Origin: Pirellulales bacterium
GTDB taxonomy: Bacteria; Planctomycetota; Planctomycetia; Pirellulales; Lacipirellulaceae
Length of the DNA stretch: 64,000 nt
Assembly: GCA_020849945.1 (NCBI GenBank)
Contig: JADZFK010000138.1
Coordinates: 1 to 64,000 of the forward strand
Reading direction: 5' to 3'
Part shown: piece after piece, positions 25,208 to 35,400 of the stretch
Layout: each line of letters begins with the position of its first letter
How positions within the stretch are numbered: position 1 is the stretch's first letter
Notes under the pieces: model-generated
Told to the model about the DNA's origin: nothing
What the model saw: only the letters and a program-made list of their open reading frames with translations
Database searches by the model: none
Position numbers and translations under genes: made by a program

Positions 25208-26716
25208 TCACTTGCCGCTCTCGGTTTTCGGTTGATCGAGTCGCACGAGGAGCCATTGTTGTGTGGTTCCATCGGCGAAGTGGACCAGGACAGGTGTGGT
25301 GTCTTGGGTGAGGTTGGAGATTCCGGTTTCCATGATGGGCCACGACTTGCCGGCGAGAGTCCAGGCGGCGCGTTGCGTTTGTTTGTCAACCATGCCTTCG
25401 ATGGACTGAGCGGAATCGGTGAGCGAATTCTGCAACGTGCCGGAAAGAACGCCTTGCTTGCTGACCGCCAGTTGAAGGTACTGAGAAGGATCGGCCTCGC
25501 CAGGTTTGCCATCGGTCGTAATGGCGAAAACGCCGAGAGGCATCCAATCCTCCGGTGCGGGTTTGGAGGCCGGCTCGCTGGAAGCGATGGCCGCGGCCTG
25601 TTGCGCATACTCCTCGGAGGTTGCGACGGGTTGGTCTCCGTAGTAAACCGTGTCGTTCTCGTAGTACACGTTATCGCCATAGTAGTAGTACACGGGCTGG
25701 CTCCAGCCATAGCCAACCCAGCCGATGACACTCGGCCAAGCAGCCCAGGCCCAGTAGTTGAAACCGGCGTTGTACGGATAGTAACAGTGGTGGTGGTCCC
25801 ACCAGTCGTGGTTGTACCAATTGCTGAAGGTGTGTCCATTATCGTGCCAATGATTCCACACGTTGTTGCGATGGTCGTTCCGCCAGTCCTTCCACTGGTC
25901 GCGATCGGGAATCCGTTCGGGGCGTTGCCCTCCGCCAGGTCGCAACCCCTCGCCGCCACCAGGCCGTAATCCTTCGCCACTACCTGGGCGATTTCCTTCG
26001 CCAACCCCCGGGCGCAGGTTGCCTGGCCCCGGGCGCGATGGAATTGTGCCAGGCAGCGTCGAGGGACGATTTGTAGCTAGGTCCTTAGTGCCAGGGAACG
26101 AAGTGGGGCGATCGCGAAGGAATTGTTCCGCCGCGTTACCGGCTCCGGCTTCACGCGTGGAAGGTCGGGCGGCCGAGCTGCCGAACGACGGAAGTTGGCC
26201 ACTGCCGGTCGGCAGATCGAGGAACTTGTTCAAGTCGTTCCGCGAGGGGAGATTGCCCGCTCGCGATATCTCGCCAGGGCGCGCGTTCGCATTCCCGATG
26301 CTACCCGGACGATTCAACCCAGCGGCGGGCCGATTTGAAATACTGCCTCCCGGCCGACCAGAAATACCGGAACTGGGCCGATTGGGTAGGCTCGATGTTG
26401 GCCGACTGCCCGACGCAGACCCACCCGGCCGCGTGCCGGGCGTTGGCAAGTTTCCAAACGATTGCCGACCACCGCTCGGCATTTTCATTGCCGGTTTCGA
26501 ACTAGGACGCGACATGCTAGGGGTGCGACCTGCCATGCTGCCGCCACTGAACCCACCACTTGGTCGGGCCCCGCCCGCCCCGCCGCCTCCGCGGCCTCCA
26601 CCACTAAACCCGCCTCCGCCTCCCCCACGACCACCGCGTGCGTACATCGCTCCAGTTACGAGGAACCCATGAACAAATACCGCAAGGAGCACGGCAACCA
26701 ATCCAGCGCGTTTCAT
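25208..26716 (-). CDS. Gly/Arg/Pro-rich secreted protein (hypothetical)
   Basis: A 502-residue protein starting at ATG 26716 behind AGGTGG. It has a signal peptide or membrane anchor (residues 1-25, hydrophobic VAVLLAVFVHGFLVTGAM), then about 230 residues rich in Gly, Arg, Pro and Ser with loose repeats (GGGRGGGG, RPSSGISGRPGG, GEGLRPGGG). A short Trp/His/Tyr-rich segment follows (DQWKDWRNDHRNNVWNHW ... YYYYGDNVYYEND), then a C-terminal beta domain of about 140 residues. The Trp/Asn/His block is recurrent in planctomycete cell-surface proteins, some annotated protocadherin-like. It is probably envelope-associated; function unknown. It overlaps no neighbour. Confidence 0.75.
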   Translation of the reverse strand: MKRAGLVAVLLAVFVHGFLVTGAMYARGGRGGGGGGFSGGGRGGGGAGGARPSGGFSGGSMAGRTPSMSRPSSKPAMKMPSGGRQSFGNLPTPGTRPGGSASGSRPTSSLPNRPSSGISGRPGGSISNRPAAGLNRPGSIGNANARPGEISRAGNLPSRNDLNKFLDLPTGSGQLPSFGSSAARPSTREAGAGNAAEQFLRDRPTSFPGTKDLATNRPSTLPGTIPSRPGPGNLRPGVGEGNRPGSGEGLRPGGGEGLRPGGGQRPERIPDRDQWKDWRNDHRNNVWNHWHDNGHTFSNWYNHDWWDHHHCYYPYNAGFNYWAWAAWPSVIGWVGYGWSQPVYYYYGDNVYYENDTVYYGDQPVATSEEYAQQAAAIASSEPASKPAPEDWMPLGVFAITTDGKPGEADPSQYLQLAVSKQGVLSGTLQNSLTDSAQSIEGMVDKQTQRAAWTLAGKSWPIMETGISNLTQDTTPVLVHFADGTTQQWLLVRLDQPKTESGK

Positions 26717-27057
26717 GATACCACCTGCCAATCGGTATGTGCGTTGAGGCATGGCCAAAGAAGAACGGAGCAACGAAGCGGAAAGGACGGTCTTGCGAGC
26801 AAACGTGCCAATTACGCCAAGCCTGGGGTGAGTGAAGAAGTGGAAAAAAGTGGAAAAAAGAAGAAAGAAGTGGTTCGTTGGATGAATTCGTGGGCGAATC
26901 AATACGGCGGAAAGCAGTTAAGTTTGAGTATTGGCCTTGTCTCAAAGCTCACCTCCTTATCAGGGAGGGGGTGGGGGAGGGTTCGCGGATCGCCGGATTC
27001 TTGGCGTTGCTCGAACCGCTACCCGAATCAGAACCGGTCTTGAAACAAAGCCTAGTA
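26717..27057. other. Intergenic with family B repeat
   Basis: Upstream of the Gly/Arg-rich gene. It contains an AAGTGGAAAAAAG-type purine tract (about 26836-26871) and the family B repeat. No gene is supported. Confidence 0.5.
26938..27053 (+). repeat. Dispersed repeat, family B copy 1
   Basis: GGGAGGGGGTGGGGGAGGGTTCGCGGATCG, then CTTGGCGTTGCTCGAACCGCTACCCGAATCAGAACCGGTCTTGAAACAAAGCCTA. The order and about 100 bases are shared with 39930-40044 and, inverted, with 58616-58718. It abuts the stop codon of the SnoaL-like gene. Confidence 0.75.
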
Positions 27058-27984
27058 TTACTCTTCTGCCTGGCGGACGATTAGTACTTCTTCCGTATTG
27101 GGTTGTATCTCATTGTCCACCACGCGGTCGGTCGATTGCCAAGTGAAGGAGTCGTTATCCAAGCGTTTGATGATGTTCGTGGCCGAGGTCATGCCCCCAT
27201 CCGGAAGTGTGCCTCGTTGCTGGATGAGCCACGCATCTCCCTTGCGAGTCCAAGTACCCTGATTGTAGCTGCCATCGGAATCGAAGACCCAGGAGCGAAT
27301 CTGCTTCGCCACCGGGTCCCAGCCGACAATCTGCATTCCCGAGTGCTTCACCTCATCGTCGACCGTCATCGAGAACGAACGGGTCATGAAGTTGCGGTTT
27401 TTCGTCCACGAGCATTCGGTGGCGATCGTCGAGTTGTCGCTACGATCGATCCAGGTGCCAATCATCCACTCCAATTCCTTAAGATGTTCATAGTTGGAAG
27501 GGGGCGGTTCGCCAGGGCGTTCAGGGGTATTCGTTTCGGTCACACGGTCGAGAAGCCATTGGCCGTCGCGTCGAACATGCACGGCCGCGTATTGAGTCTT
27601 CTCCACCGGAGACTTGGAATAGCTGACTTCAGCCGCTCCTTTTTCGATTGCCACATTTGGCGAGACGAACTCGACCGACTCGATGTTGACCTTCAGTTTG
27701 GCATCCTCGGCCCCGGCGAAGACATCGTCAAAGAGTTTCGTAAGGGCCTCTCGACCAACGACGCTGACGCCAGTTTCCTTGTCGGTGTAGACCGCATCCG
27801 GCGACCACATCGAGGCCATGGTCCTGGCATCGCGACGATTGTAGGCCTCAACGTATTTCCCCGCATTGGCACGGATGGCCGCTTCGTCGGACGTCTGATC
27901 GGCTAGTGCGAAAGGTGCCTCGGTTGCAAGGCAGGCGATCGCCGCAACGACTGCCAAGGGAAGCGAAAAAAATCTTGAATGCAT
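27058..27984 (-). CDS. Secreted SgcJ/EcaC (SnoaL-like) family protein
   Basis: A 308-residue exported protein. The signal peptide (residues 1-28, ending ALA) is followed by an NTF2/SnoaL-like cone domain (about 32-150). Its start IRANAGKYVEAYNRRDARTMASMWSPDAVYTD is typical of the SgcJ/EcaC group. A second beta-rich domain (about 165-305; LKELEWMIGTW ... WDPVAKQIRSWVFDSDG) resembles the DUF1579-type lipocalin-like module. The two-domain arrangement is frequent in planctomycetes. Such proteins bind small ligands; no enzymatic residues are evident. It stands alone. Confidence 0.82.
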   Translation of the reverse strand: MHSRFFSLPLAVVAAIACLATEAPFALADQTSDEAAIRANAGKYVEAYNRRDARTMASMWSPDAVYTDKETGVSVVGREALTKLFDDVFAGAEDAKLKVNIESVEFVSPNVAIEKGAAEVSYSKSPVEKTQYAAVHVRRDGQWLLDRVTETNTPERPGEPPPSNYEHLKELEWMIGTWIDRSDNSTIATECSWTKNRNFMTRSFSMTVDDEVKHSGMQIVGWDPVAKQIRSWVFDSDGSYNQGTWTRKGDAWLIQQRGTLPDGGMTSATNIIKRLDNDSFTWQSTDRVVDNEIQPNTEEVLIVRQAEE

Positions 27985-28507
27985 GGAAACTCCCCAAACG
28001 CAAGGATAGGTTCGGCAAGTGTATGGAAGCGCGACAAGGTTCCGCCAAGGGCAAGGCCGTTTCAGCGAGCGATCGCAGCGGATGGTTAGGTTCGGAATCC
28101 ACTCTATCGGAATTTATGGCATCGGCTGCCGCCCACTCCAATTATGCGCTTCTCAAGCAAATTGCAATAGGAGAAATCTGTCAGGTAGTAGGTCCGTTTC
28201 AAAGTACTCATCTCGCTCCGAGCTTGTAATGAAACGTTAATTCGAGTTAGCGGCGGCCTCGTAGCCGCCGTTTGAACGAGATATCTTCGCCACTTGTTTC
28301 GCAATAGGTTGTAAACATTCAAAAAGATTACAGCCTCTCCGCGAGTTGACATTTCCGCTCGCCGGGCGAGCAGGCCACTTTGCTTTTTCGAAACGGCACC
28401 ACGACCATCTATTACGATCGAAATATACGCGACGATGAAACCAAGCGGATTCACCGTTCCGTGTCGAGAAGGCAGGGCGAGAACCAACAAGCGTCGTTAC
28501 CGCCATC
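27985..28507. other. Intergenic with family C repeat
   Basis: About 520 bases between two minus-strand genes. Apart from the family C repeat at 28225-28310 I see no gene or RNA. Confidence 0.45.
28225..28310 (+). repeat. Dispersed repeat, family C copy 1
   Basis: ATTCGAGTTAGCGGCGGCCTCGTAGCCGCCG, then CGCCACTTGTTTCGCAATAGGTTG. The same layout (ATTCGAGTTAGCGGCGGCC.GCCGCTG ... CCACTTGTGCCGTAATCGGTTG) occurs at 47899-47985. Confidence 0.7.
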
Positions 28508-29662
28508 TCAATTGCGGCGAAGTTCGTCGACAGTGAGCTTGCGCTTCAGCCAATAGCTGGGGTCTGGATCGCTTCCGTATTTTGTCGGGTTGAACTTGCC
28601 GACGAGATGGACACTTGCCCCTGCTTGCGGAATCGTTTCTTCCAACCCCACACACCAGTAAACCGCGTTGACGAGCAGTCGGCGAGTGGCATCGTTAAGC
28701 AGGTCGACCGAGGCACCAATCGTGCTCGTGAACGCGCGGCCGGGCTTCCCGCCGGGTATTTGGTAGGTTCGGGTCCAGGCGATGGGCATCATGGGGTCGT
28801 TCTTTGGCCCGGCGACGGACGGGCCGTCGTCGGGTCGCATGCCGTAGAGCGTGTCGTTTTCGTCGTACTTCCCTTTTCGCGTAACGCACTGCCCCAATAC
28901 GAGTGATTGCGAATCGCCCGGCAACGGCAGCCGCACGGCATAGACGTCGGTAGGACCCCAAATTTGGCCATCCCCAATTCCACGCAAGATCGGGTGCTTG
29001 GCGGCACCTGGGGCAATCCTACCGCGCGTGCTTTCGTGGCGATGGCGGCCGTGATGCGCGACCCAATGTTCCCCGAGCACAACGCGGCCGAAACCGCCAT
29101 GCCATTCGTTCAGCGTCCCTTCGTAAGCATCGCTGTAATGGGCCCACTTCGACTCGGGGCCCGGTATGAAGGCGTGCGTGGCAGTGCGAATGCCAAGCAC
29201 CGGCTTGCCGGCCTTCAGGTACCGGTCGATGACTTCCATCTGTTCGTCAGGCAGATCGCGCCGACGCGTGAAGATAATCATCAAGTCGGCTCGGTCGAGC
29301 GCGGCAAGGCCGGGAATGTTCCGCCGATTGTTCGGATCAATGATCCCGCTTTTCGGATCGATGGCGAAGAGCACGGTGCAATCGAACCCGTGCTGCGTGG
29401 CAAGGATTTTGCCAAGTTGAGCAAGTGCCTCTTCAGAGCGATATTCTTCATCGCCCGAAATCAGCACGACGTGTTTGCCCTCGCCGGGGCCGTTCTGGCC
29501 TTTGCATTCGAGCCAGGTGTTCTCCGCCGCTTCGGCCGCTTGGCCGCCGGCAGCCAGTATGGTGGCGAGGGTAGCGATCCGCATGGCCACAAACCAACAT
29601 AAGGAAAAGGTCCAGGGAAACCGGGTAGCCGCATTGACATCGTTACACCCTGTGAAAACCAT
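28508..29662 (-). CDS. ThuA-like secreted protein
   Basis: A 384-residue protein. ATG 29662 is preferred (GAGGA 8 bases upstream); a second ATG at 29584 would still give a signal-like N-terminus. After the exported leader comes a glutamine-amidotransferase-like ThuA domain: HVVLISGDEEYRSEEAL at the start, DLMIIFTRRRDLPDEQM, then GKPVLGIRTATHAF. In place of the amidotransferase cysteine the protein has RTATHAF, as is usual for ThuA homologues, which are implicated in sugar and keto-disaccharide metabolism. The rest (HWVAHHGRHRHEST ... TSTIGASVDLLNDATRRLLVNAVYW) matches the family to its end. Confidence 0.88.
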   Translation of the reverse strand: MVFTGCNDVNAATRFPWTFSLCWFVAMRIATLATILAAGGQAAEAAENTWLECKGQNGPGEGKHVVLISGDEEYRSEEALAQLGKILATQHGFDCTVLFAIDPKSGIIDPNNRRNIPGLAALDRADLMIIFTRRRDLPDEQMEVIDRYLKAGKPVLGIRTATHAFIPGPESKWAHYSDAYEGTLNEWHGGFGRVVLGEHWVAHHGRHRHESTRGRIAPGAAKHPILRGIGDGQIWGPTDVYAVRLPLPGDSQSLVLGQCVTRKGKYDENDTLYGMRPDDGPSVAGPKNDPMMPIAWTRTYQIPGGKPGRAFTSTIGASVDLLNDATRRLLVNAVYWCVGLEETIPQAGASVHLVGKFNPTKYGSDPDPSYWLKRKLTVDELRRN

Positions 29663-29942
29663 GTAATCGTCCTCGGTATTTGATCTTTCCCCACGCACCG
29701 CCCGGGTGTACCTTCTTCTTTCTTCAATCATCTAGAGATTGTTGTGCATGGCATGATCGTTTGCAACGTAGGGGTATGTAAAGCGGGGGCCAATCAGTTT
29801 TTTTCACGGGGAAGCTCCCGCCTCTGCCGGGGGCTAATGGATTTTCAGTTTCCGGATACCCGAAAACAACTGGTCGTCCTCGCACGCAAAGCCAGGCCCG
29901 CCTGAATCAACGATTCCGCGAGAAGTCCCGGAAAAAAAGAAT

Positions 29943-30410
29943 ATGAAACCAAGTCGTGCCACATCGGTAAACCGCGTACTGTTCTTGTGTACTGGCAATT
30001 ACTATCGCAGCCGGTTTGCAGAAGTTTATTTTAACCATCTAGCATCATCGCGTGGCCTTGCGTGGAAGGCCGATTCTCGCGGCTTGGCGATCGATGGCTG
30101 CAACTACGGCCCGATCTCGCAGCACACACGAGCCCGTCTGCAATCGTTGGGGATCACCTGTGCCACAGTCGAGCGGTTTCCGCGGCCGTTGAGCGAGGCC
30201 GATCTCGCGTCGGCCGACCTCGTGATTGCCGTTAAGGAGTCGGAGCATCGCTGGATATTCGAGCGAAACTTTTCCAGTTACCGCGATGAGATCGAGTACT
30301 GGCACGTACACGACCTCGATTGTGCGGGCCCCGAAGAAGCGATCCCCCAACTTATGCGCGAAGTCGAGGAGCTTGTCGAGCGATTGTGGGCCGAACGGCA
30401 AGCAGCTTGA
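29943..30410 (+). CDS. Low-molecular-weight protein tyrosine phosphatase
   Basis: A 155-residue cytosolic phosphatase. The N-terminal P-loop LCTGNYYRS carries the nucleophile Cys16 and Arg22 (C-x5-R), and the strand-loop order is that of LMW-PTP. The general acid is expected in a DP-type motif near the C-terminus. Here the corresponding HVHDLDCAGP gives Asp candidates but without the usual DP. Such enzymes often dephosphorylate tyrosine kinases of exopolysaccharide systems, but no such kinase is adjacent. It lies 150 bases upstream of the PIG-L gene on the same strand. Confidence 0.85.
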   Translation: MKPSRATSVNRVLFLCTGNYYRSRFAEVYFNHLASSRGLAWKADSRGLAIDGCNYGPISQHTRARLQSLGITCATVERFPRPLSEADLASADLVIAVKESEHRWIFERNFSSYRDEIEYWHVHDLDCAGPEEAIPQLMREVEELVERLWAERQAA

Positions 30411-30431
30411 TAATAGCTCCCCTAGTCCCTT

Positions 30432-30500
30432 ACGCCTCGAGCACACACCACACCCCTCACCTCCTCGCAACTCACAGCTCACCCATCGCCCCTCTGCAGG
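30432..30500. repeat. Low-complexity CTC-rich tract
   Basis: CACACCACACCCCTCACCTCCTCGCAACTCACAGCTCACCC is, on the minus strand, of the GAGTTGCGAGG type also present at 32371-32404 and 57352-57394. Confidence 0.5.
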
Positions 30501-30562
30501 CCTAGGTGTATCGGCTATATTGGGAGGGCTGAATTCTGCCCACTTGCGAGGAGCCATTACCG

Positions 30563-31339
30563 ATGACTTCGGTCCCACATCGGCGCGTAGCGCTGAGTTT
30601 GCTTGCCCACCCAGACGATGCGGAGATTCTGTGCGCGGGCACACTCATTCGATTGGCCGCGGCGGGGTGGGAAATCCACATCGCAACGGTGGCGAGCGGC
30701 GATTGCGGATCGGCCACCCTGGGGCGGGAAGAGATCGCGGCAATACGACGGCAGGAAGGAGCGGCCGCCGCTGAACGAATCGGCGCCACGTATCATTGCC
30801 TCGACGAGCCCGACGTGAAGGTCGTATTCGATCGGCCGACGATTGAGAAGGTATACCACCTGATGCGCCGTGTCGCACCGACCTTGTTGTTCACCCATGC
30901 CCGGCACGATTACATGCTCGATCACGAGGTGGTTCACTTATTGGGGCGGGCTGGCGCGTTTGCCTACTCGATCCCGAATGCGTCGTCGGTGCCGCTCGTG
31001 CCGGGCTCGGCCATACCGTGGCTGTACTACTGCGACCCCGTCGAAGGCCGCGACCCCTACACACAAGAGGCCGCGCGGCCAACCACGATGGTGGATATCA
31101 GCGGCCAAATCGAGCGAAAATGCGAGATGCTGGCCTGCCATGCCTCGCAGCGCGAGTGGCTTCGCTCGCACCACGGCATGGATGAGTACCTTGAAGCCAT
31201 GATGCGATTCAGTGCCGAACGTGGTCGGCAATTCGGCGTACCGTTTGCCGAGGCGTTCGTGCAACATCGCGGCCATCCGTTCCCGCAGGATGATGTGCTG
31301 GCGACCGTCTTGTCGGCCACCAACGTTGTTGGAGCGTGA
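30563..31339 (+). CDS. PIG-L (LmbE-like) deacetylase
   Basis: A 258-residue zinc-dependent N-deacetylase. ATG 30563 follows GAGGAG. The metal and catalytic motif AHPDDAEI (His16, Asp18, Asp19) opens the Rossmann-like fold, and the third zinc ligand lies in THARHDYMLDHEVV. Family members remove the acetyl group from GlcNAc-type sugars (GlcNAc-PI, GlcNAc-inositol, bacillithiol precursors, chitobiose-like substrates). About 110 bases downstream is a NagB-like gene, which supports an amino-sugar substrate. All expected residues are present. Confidence 0.92.
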   Translation: MTSVPHRRVALSLLAHPDDAEILCAGTLIRLAAAGWEIHIATVASGDCGSATLGREEIAAIRRQEGAAAAERIGATYHCLDEPDVKVVFDRPTIEKVYHLMRRVAPTLLFTHARHDYMLDHEVVHLLGRAGAFAYSIPNASSVPLVPGSAIPWLYYCDPVEGRDPYTQEAARPTTMVDISGQIERKCEMLACHASQREWLRSHHGMDEYLEAMMRFSAERGRQFGVPFAEAFVQHRGHPFPQDDVLATVLSATNVVGA

Positions 31340-31446
31340 ATCCAAGCGATGTCTTCCTTGGCGGCGAAGGTATCCTGTTGTCTCCAATTTCATTCGTGGC
31401 GCATTAATGAATCGAAGGCTTGAGAGCAAAGTACTGGAGGTGTCCG

Positions 31447-32373
31447 ATGGCCCGCGCGATCAGCAAGGTTGCCCCCGAGTGGTGGGATTACACGACACTG
31501 GATACAGAGTTATTGGCCGATGCCGCGAGGCTCTCGGCCGACGATCTCTTGCAGTTATCGCGCAATGGATTTGAAGTTGCGATCTACGATACGCTGGAGG
31601 AGTTCTATTGTGCCGAGGCCTTGGAATACATCGGGGCATGGCAGCAGGCGACGCCAGACAACCCGGTGGGCCTATGTGGCCCGATCGGCCCGACCGAACA
31701 ACTGCCGCTTGTTGCCCGGATGGTCAACGCGCTGGGCCTGAATCTGAACAACGCCCATTTCTGGGGGATGGACGAATGGATTGAGAACGGTCGGCCCGTG
31801 TCGATGGATCACCCACTCTCGTTCGCCAAAGCCGATATGGAGCTGTGCTTCAACCGGATTCGGCCCGAGCTTAGGATGCCGGCGAACAATATTCACTTTC
31901 CCACTCAACTCGACGAGTATTCGCGCAGCTACGAGGGCGTGCGATGTGCCGTCATGCAAGGTGGCCAGGGGGAAGTCAAGCACTGGGCATTCAACGATCC
32001 GCCGAAGCGCGAGGGGGAGTGGAAGCACCAACCGCCGCCCCCCGGCGAATACTTGAAGCTGAAGACTCGCATCGCCGATCTTCACCCGATGACCGTTATC
32101 CAGAACGCTCGTACATCGGGCGGTGGTTACGTGCCACAGGTACCGATCCAGGCGGCCACGGTGGGGCCGGTCGAAACCTGGAAGGCCGACGTCGTTTCCA
32201 TCTGGCACCCCGGCACACACGACAATCCCTTCGGCATGCGGCTTACCGCTCTGATGATCGGCAAACGGATTCCCGATACAAGCGTGCCCATGTCGCTCTT
32301 GGCCGATCACCCCCATGTTCGGTTTAATTACTATCGCGGAGCGATCGGATCGGTCGCTGCGGAGATGCACTGA
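31447..32373 (+). CDS. Glucosamine-6-phosphate deaminase-like protein with altered active site
   Basis: A 308-residue protein of the NagB/sugar-isomerase superfamily. ATG 31447 follows GGAGGTG, so the track's TTG is rejected. The GMDEW motif (residues 107-111) matches NagB's GMDEY. The catalytic loop, normally GGxGxDGHIAFNEP, reads [14 protein letters not shown] (172-185): the Asp that acts in ring opening/isomerisation is Val and the Glu is Asp, while the His and AFN are kept. It should still bind a phosphorylated hexosamine or a relative. It is probably transcribed with the PIG-L deacetylase upstream and the PVC dehydrogenase downstream. Confidence 0.85.
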   Translation: MARAISKVAPEWWDYTTLDTELLADAARLSADDLLQLSRNGFEVAIYDTLEEFYCAEALEYIGAWQQATPDNPVGLCGPIGPTEQLPLVARMVNALGLNLNNAHFWGMDEWIENGRPVSMDHPLSFAKADMELCFNRIRPELRMPANNIHFPTQLDEYSRSYEGVRCAVMQGGQGEVKHWAFNDPPKREGEWKHQPPPPGEYLKLKTRIADLHPMTVIQNARTSGGGYVPQVPIQAATVGPVETWKADVVSIWHPGTHDNPFGMRLTALMIGKRIPDTSVPMSLLADHPHVRFNYYRGAIGSVAAEMH

Positions 32374-32404
32374 GTTGCGAGGGGCGAGGAGCGAGGGGCG
32401 AGCC
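32371..32404. repeat. Simple repeat GAGTTGCGAGGGGCGAG type
   Basis: TGAGTTGCGAGGGGCGAGGAGCGAGGGGCGAG between the NagB-like stop and the next gene. A related tract is at 57352-57394. Confidence 0.7.
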
Positions 32405-32438
32405 GGAACCATCAGTGCCCCGAGGAGCAATAGTTTTC

Positions 32439-35400
32439 ATGGATCGGAGCAGCCATTTCAAGAAACAAAGAGCATTCATCGCAAGCCTTGGTATGAGCTT
32501 GGCGATCGGCTGTGCCCGATCCGAGTCTCCCGTTCCCAACTTTCCACCCGCAACAACGGTGGTCGCCACGCAAGCACCGGCGAAGGCTGCCGCGGAAGGC
32601 GTCCAAGGACAAGCGGGGAACGTTGAGTCGCGGCCACTTTCGCCGCGGGACTCGCTTGCTCAAATCGTGCTCGAGCCGGGCGTTGCGGTCACACTCGTGG
32701 CGAGCGAGCCAAACATCCTGGATCCCGTGGCGGCACGATTCGATGAGGAGGGCCGCTTGTGGGTCGTCCAGATGCGCGACTACCCGACCGGTGCCACGAA
32801 GGAGTTTCCGTCCAAGTCGCGGATTTCGATCCTGAGAGATATCAACGGCGACGGCTTCTACGAAACGGCAACCGTGTTTGCCGATGACTTGACGATCGCC
32901 AACGGTGTGCAGCCCTGGAAGGGGGGCGTGTTTGTCACAATGGCCGGCGAATTGGCGTACATGAAGGATACCGACGGCGACGACCGGGCCGATCTTCGCG
33001 AAACGTGGTACACCGGCTTTTCGCTTCTAAATGAGCAGTTGCGGGCCAATCACCCTCGCTTGGCGCTGGATAACCACATCCACGTGGCGGCAGGCCTGCG
33101 CGGCGGCACGATCCTCGATGCCCAGAACCCCAAGGCCCCACCCATTTCGATCAGCGGCATGGACTTCCGCTTCGATCCGCTTACGCGATCATTTGAAGCG
33201 GCAACCGGCGAAGCCCAATTCGGGCTCACGTTCGACGACTACGGCAACCGCTTCGTCTGTGCCAACCGCGACCCCGCGATTCACATGGTGCTCGATGATT
33301 TTCATCTCAAGAAGAATCCGCTCGTGTCGTTCGAACGAGTTCTCGAACATGTGATCTACGGCGATTACGTTACGCCCATCTACCCGATCGCACGAACTTG
33401 GACTACGTACCATCACCACGTCGGCCAGTTCACGGCCGCTTGCGGCATCGAAATCTATCGCGGCGATGTGCTGCCGCCCGCCTGGTACGGAAACGTGTTC
33501 GTTTGCGAGCCGACGGGGTACCTGGTCCACCGCGAGTCGATTCGGCCCAATGGGGTGTCGTTTGCCGAAAGTTTCGAGCGTGGTCGCGCCGAGTTTCTCG
33601 CTTCGCGCGATTTGTGGTTTCGGCCCGTGAATTTGGAGGTTGGGCCCGATGGCGCACTCTACGTCGTCGATATGTACCGCCAGATCATCGAACACCCCGA
33701 GTGGATGCCGGAAGAACTCCGCGATCGACCGAACCTGCGGGCAGGCAACGATCGCGGACGAATTTACCGGGTTGCCGCGCAGGGGATGCCTCGCCGCCCG
33801 TCGCCCAGTTTTGCGGGCAAGTCGAACGTCGAACTGGTCGAGATGCTCGGGGCAAGCAATTCCTGGCAGCGCGAAACCGCGGCCCGGCTGCTGCTCGAAC
33901 GGCAGGACCCGTCGATCGCCCACGTTCTGCGCCAAGTGGCCCGCCAGCACGATTCGCCGTTGGCACGCATCCACGCCGTGCGGCTCCTCGAAGGTCTTCG
34001 GCTACTGGATGACCAACTGCTGGCCAAGTTGTGCGACGACGCCGACCCGCGGATCGTCGAGCAGGCGATCATTGCCGCCGATTCGCTGACCCCGTTGCCC
34101 GAGTCGCTACGCGCGAAGATTGGCGAGCTGGTGGATTCACCCGATTCGCGGGTGCGATTCCAGGCGTATCTGGTGGCGTTGCCGCTGCCCCAACCGCCTC
34201 GGTATGCTACCGACGCTTGGGAAGAAAATGCGATGCTCATCGCCGCGGGCCGACGCGGTGGCGAAGCTCTGCGGAACGTGCTCGAAAACTCCTACCGCCT
34301 GCATGCCAACGCAACCGATCCCGAACAGTTCGTGGTACGGCTTTCGCGTCTGGCGGCAGCTTCACGCGATCCGGAGCAATCTCGCATTGCACTCGATGCG
34401 TTGATGGCTTCTCCCGTATTCCGTCGCGCGGGGGTGGCTGGGTTGTTTGGCGAGGCCGCCCGGCAAGGCCTTTCGTCCGAAGAGCTTTGTGCCCCGCTCG
34501 ACGCATCGACGCGCGCCCGCGTCGAAGAACTCTTCGCGGCAGCCCGACTCGAATCGCTCAACACGGCACTCCCACTCGATGACCGCTGCGAAGCGATCGA
34601 CTTGTTGGCGTGCTCGGCCGAGCCGGCCACTACGCTTCTACCGCTTGTGCTCGAAGACCGCAACCAAGCCATTCGGTTGCGCGCTGTGCGGGCGCTTACG
34701 CGGTGCGACGACCTTCAAGCGTGGAAGGCCTTGTTGGCCGAAATCGCGAAGTTGTCGCCCGTGTTGCGGCGGGCCGTCTTGGATGGCGTGTACACAAACC
34801 CCGATCGCACGAACGCACTCCTCGATCTGCTGGAGAACGAACAACTCAAGATGTCGGTACTCGATCCGGCGGGCGTTCAGTTGTTATTGAATCACGCCGA
34901 GCCAACCATTAAACAGCGGAGCGAGAAACTGCTTGCCACACTCGTGCCAGCCGACCGCGAGGAGGCGCTCGCAACGTACCGGAAATCGCTCGATATGAAA
35001 CACGATCCACGCCGCGGTCGGGCCGTCTTCGAGAAAACTTGCGCCGCGTGTCACCGCGTGGCGGGGGTCGGGGTGTCCTTCGCGCCCGATATCTCTCACT
35101 CGGGCGAACGAACACCGCTCCAGATTCTTACCGACATCATTCAACCTAACCGGGCCGTCGATGCAAACTACATCAGTTATACCTTGACGACGACCGATGG
35201 CCAGGCTTTCACAGGCGTTCTCTCGGCCGAAACTTCGACCTCGGTAACCATTCGGCGGCAAGAGTTGCAAACGGAAACGTTCCGTCGCGAGGAAATCGAT
35301 GAACTGCGATCGAATAGTGTTTCGTTCATGCCCGAAGGGCTAGAGAAGAACCTATCGCTTCAAGAGATGGCGGACCTGATCGGGTTCATCAAGAACTGGC

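Noticed and set aside
32415-32438. Upstream start for the PVC dehydrogenase
   Set aside because: Starting at 32439 places GAGGAG at a workable distance and the lipoprotein signal at the N-terminus.
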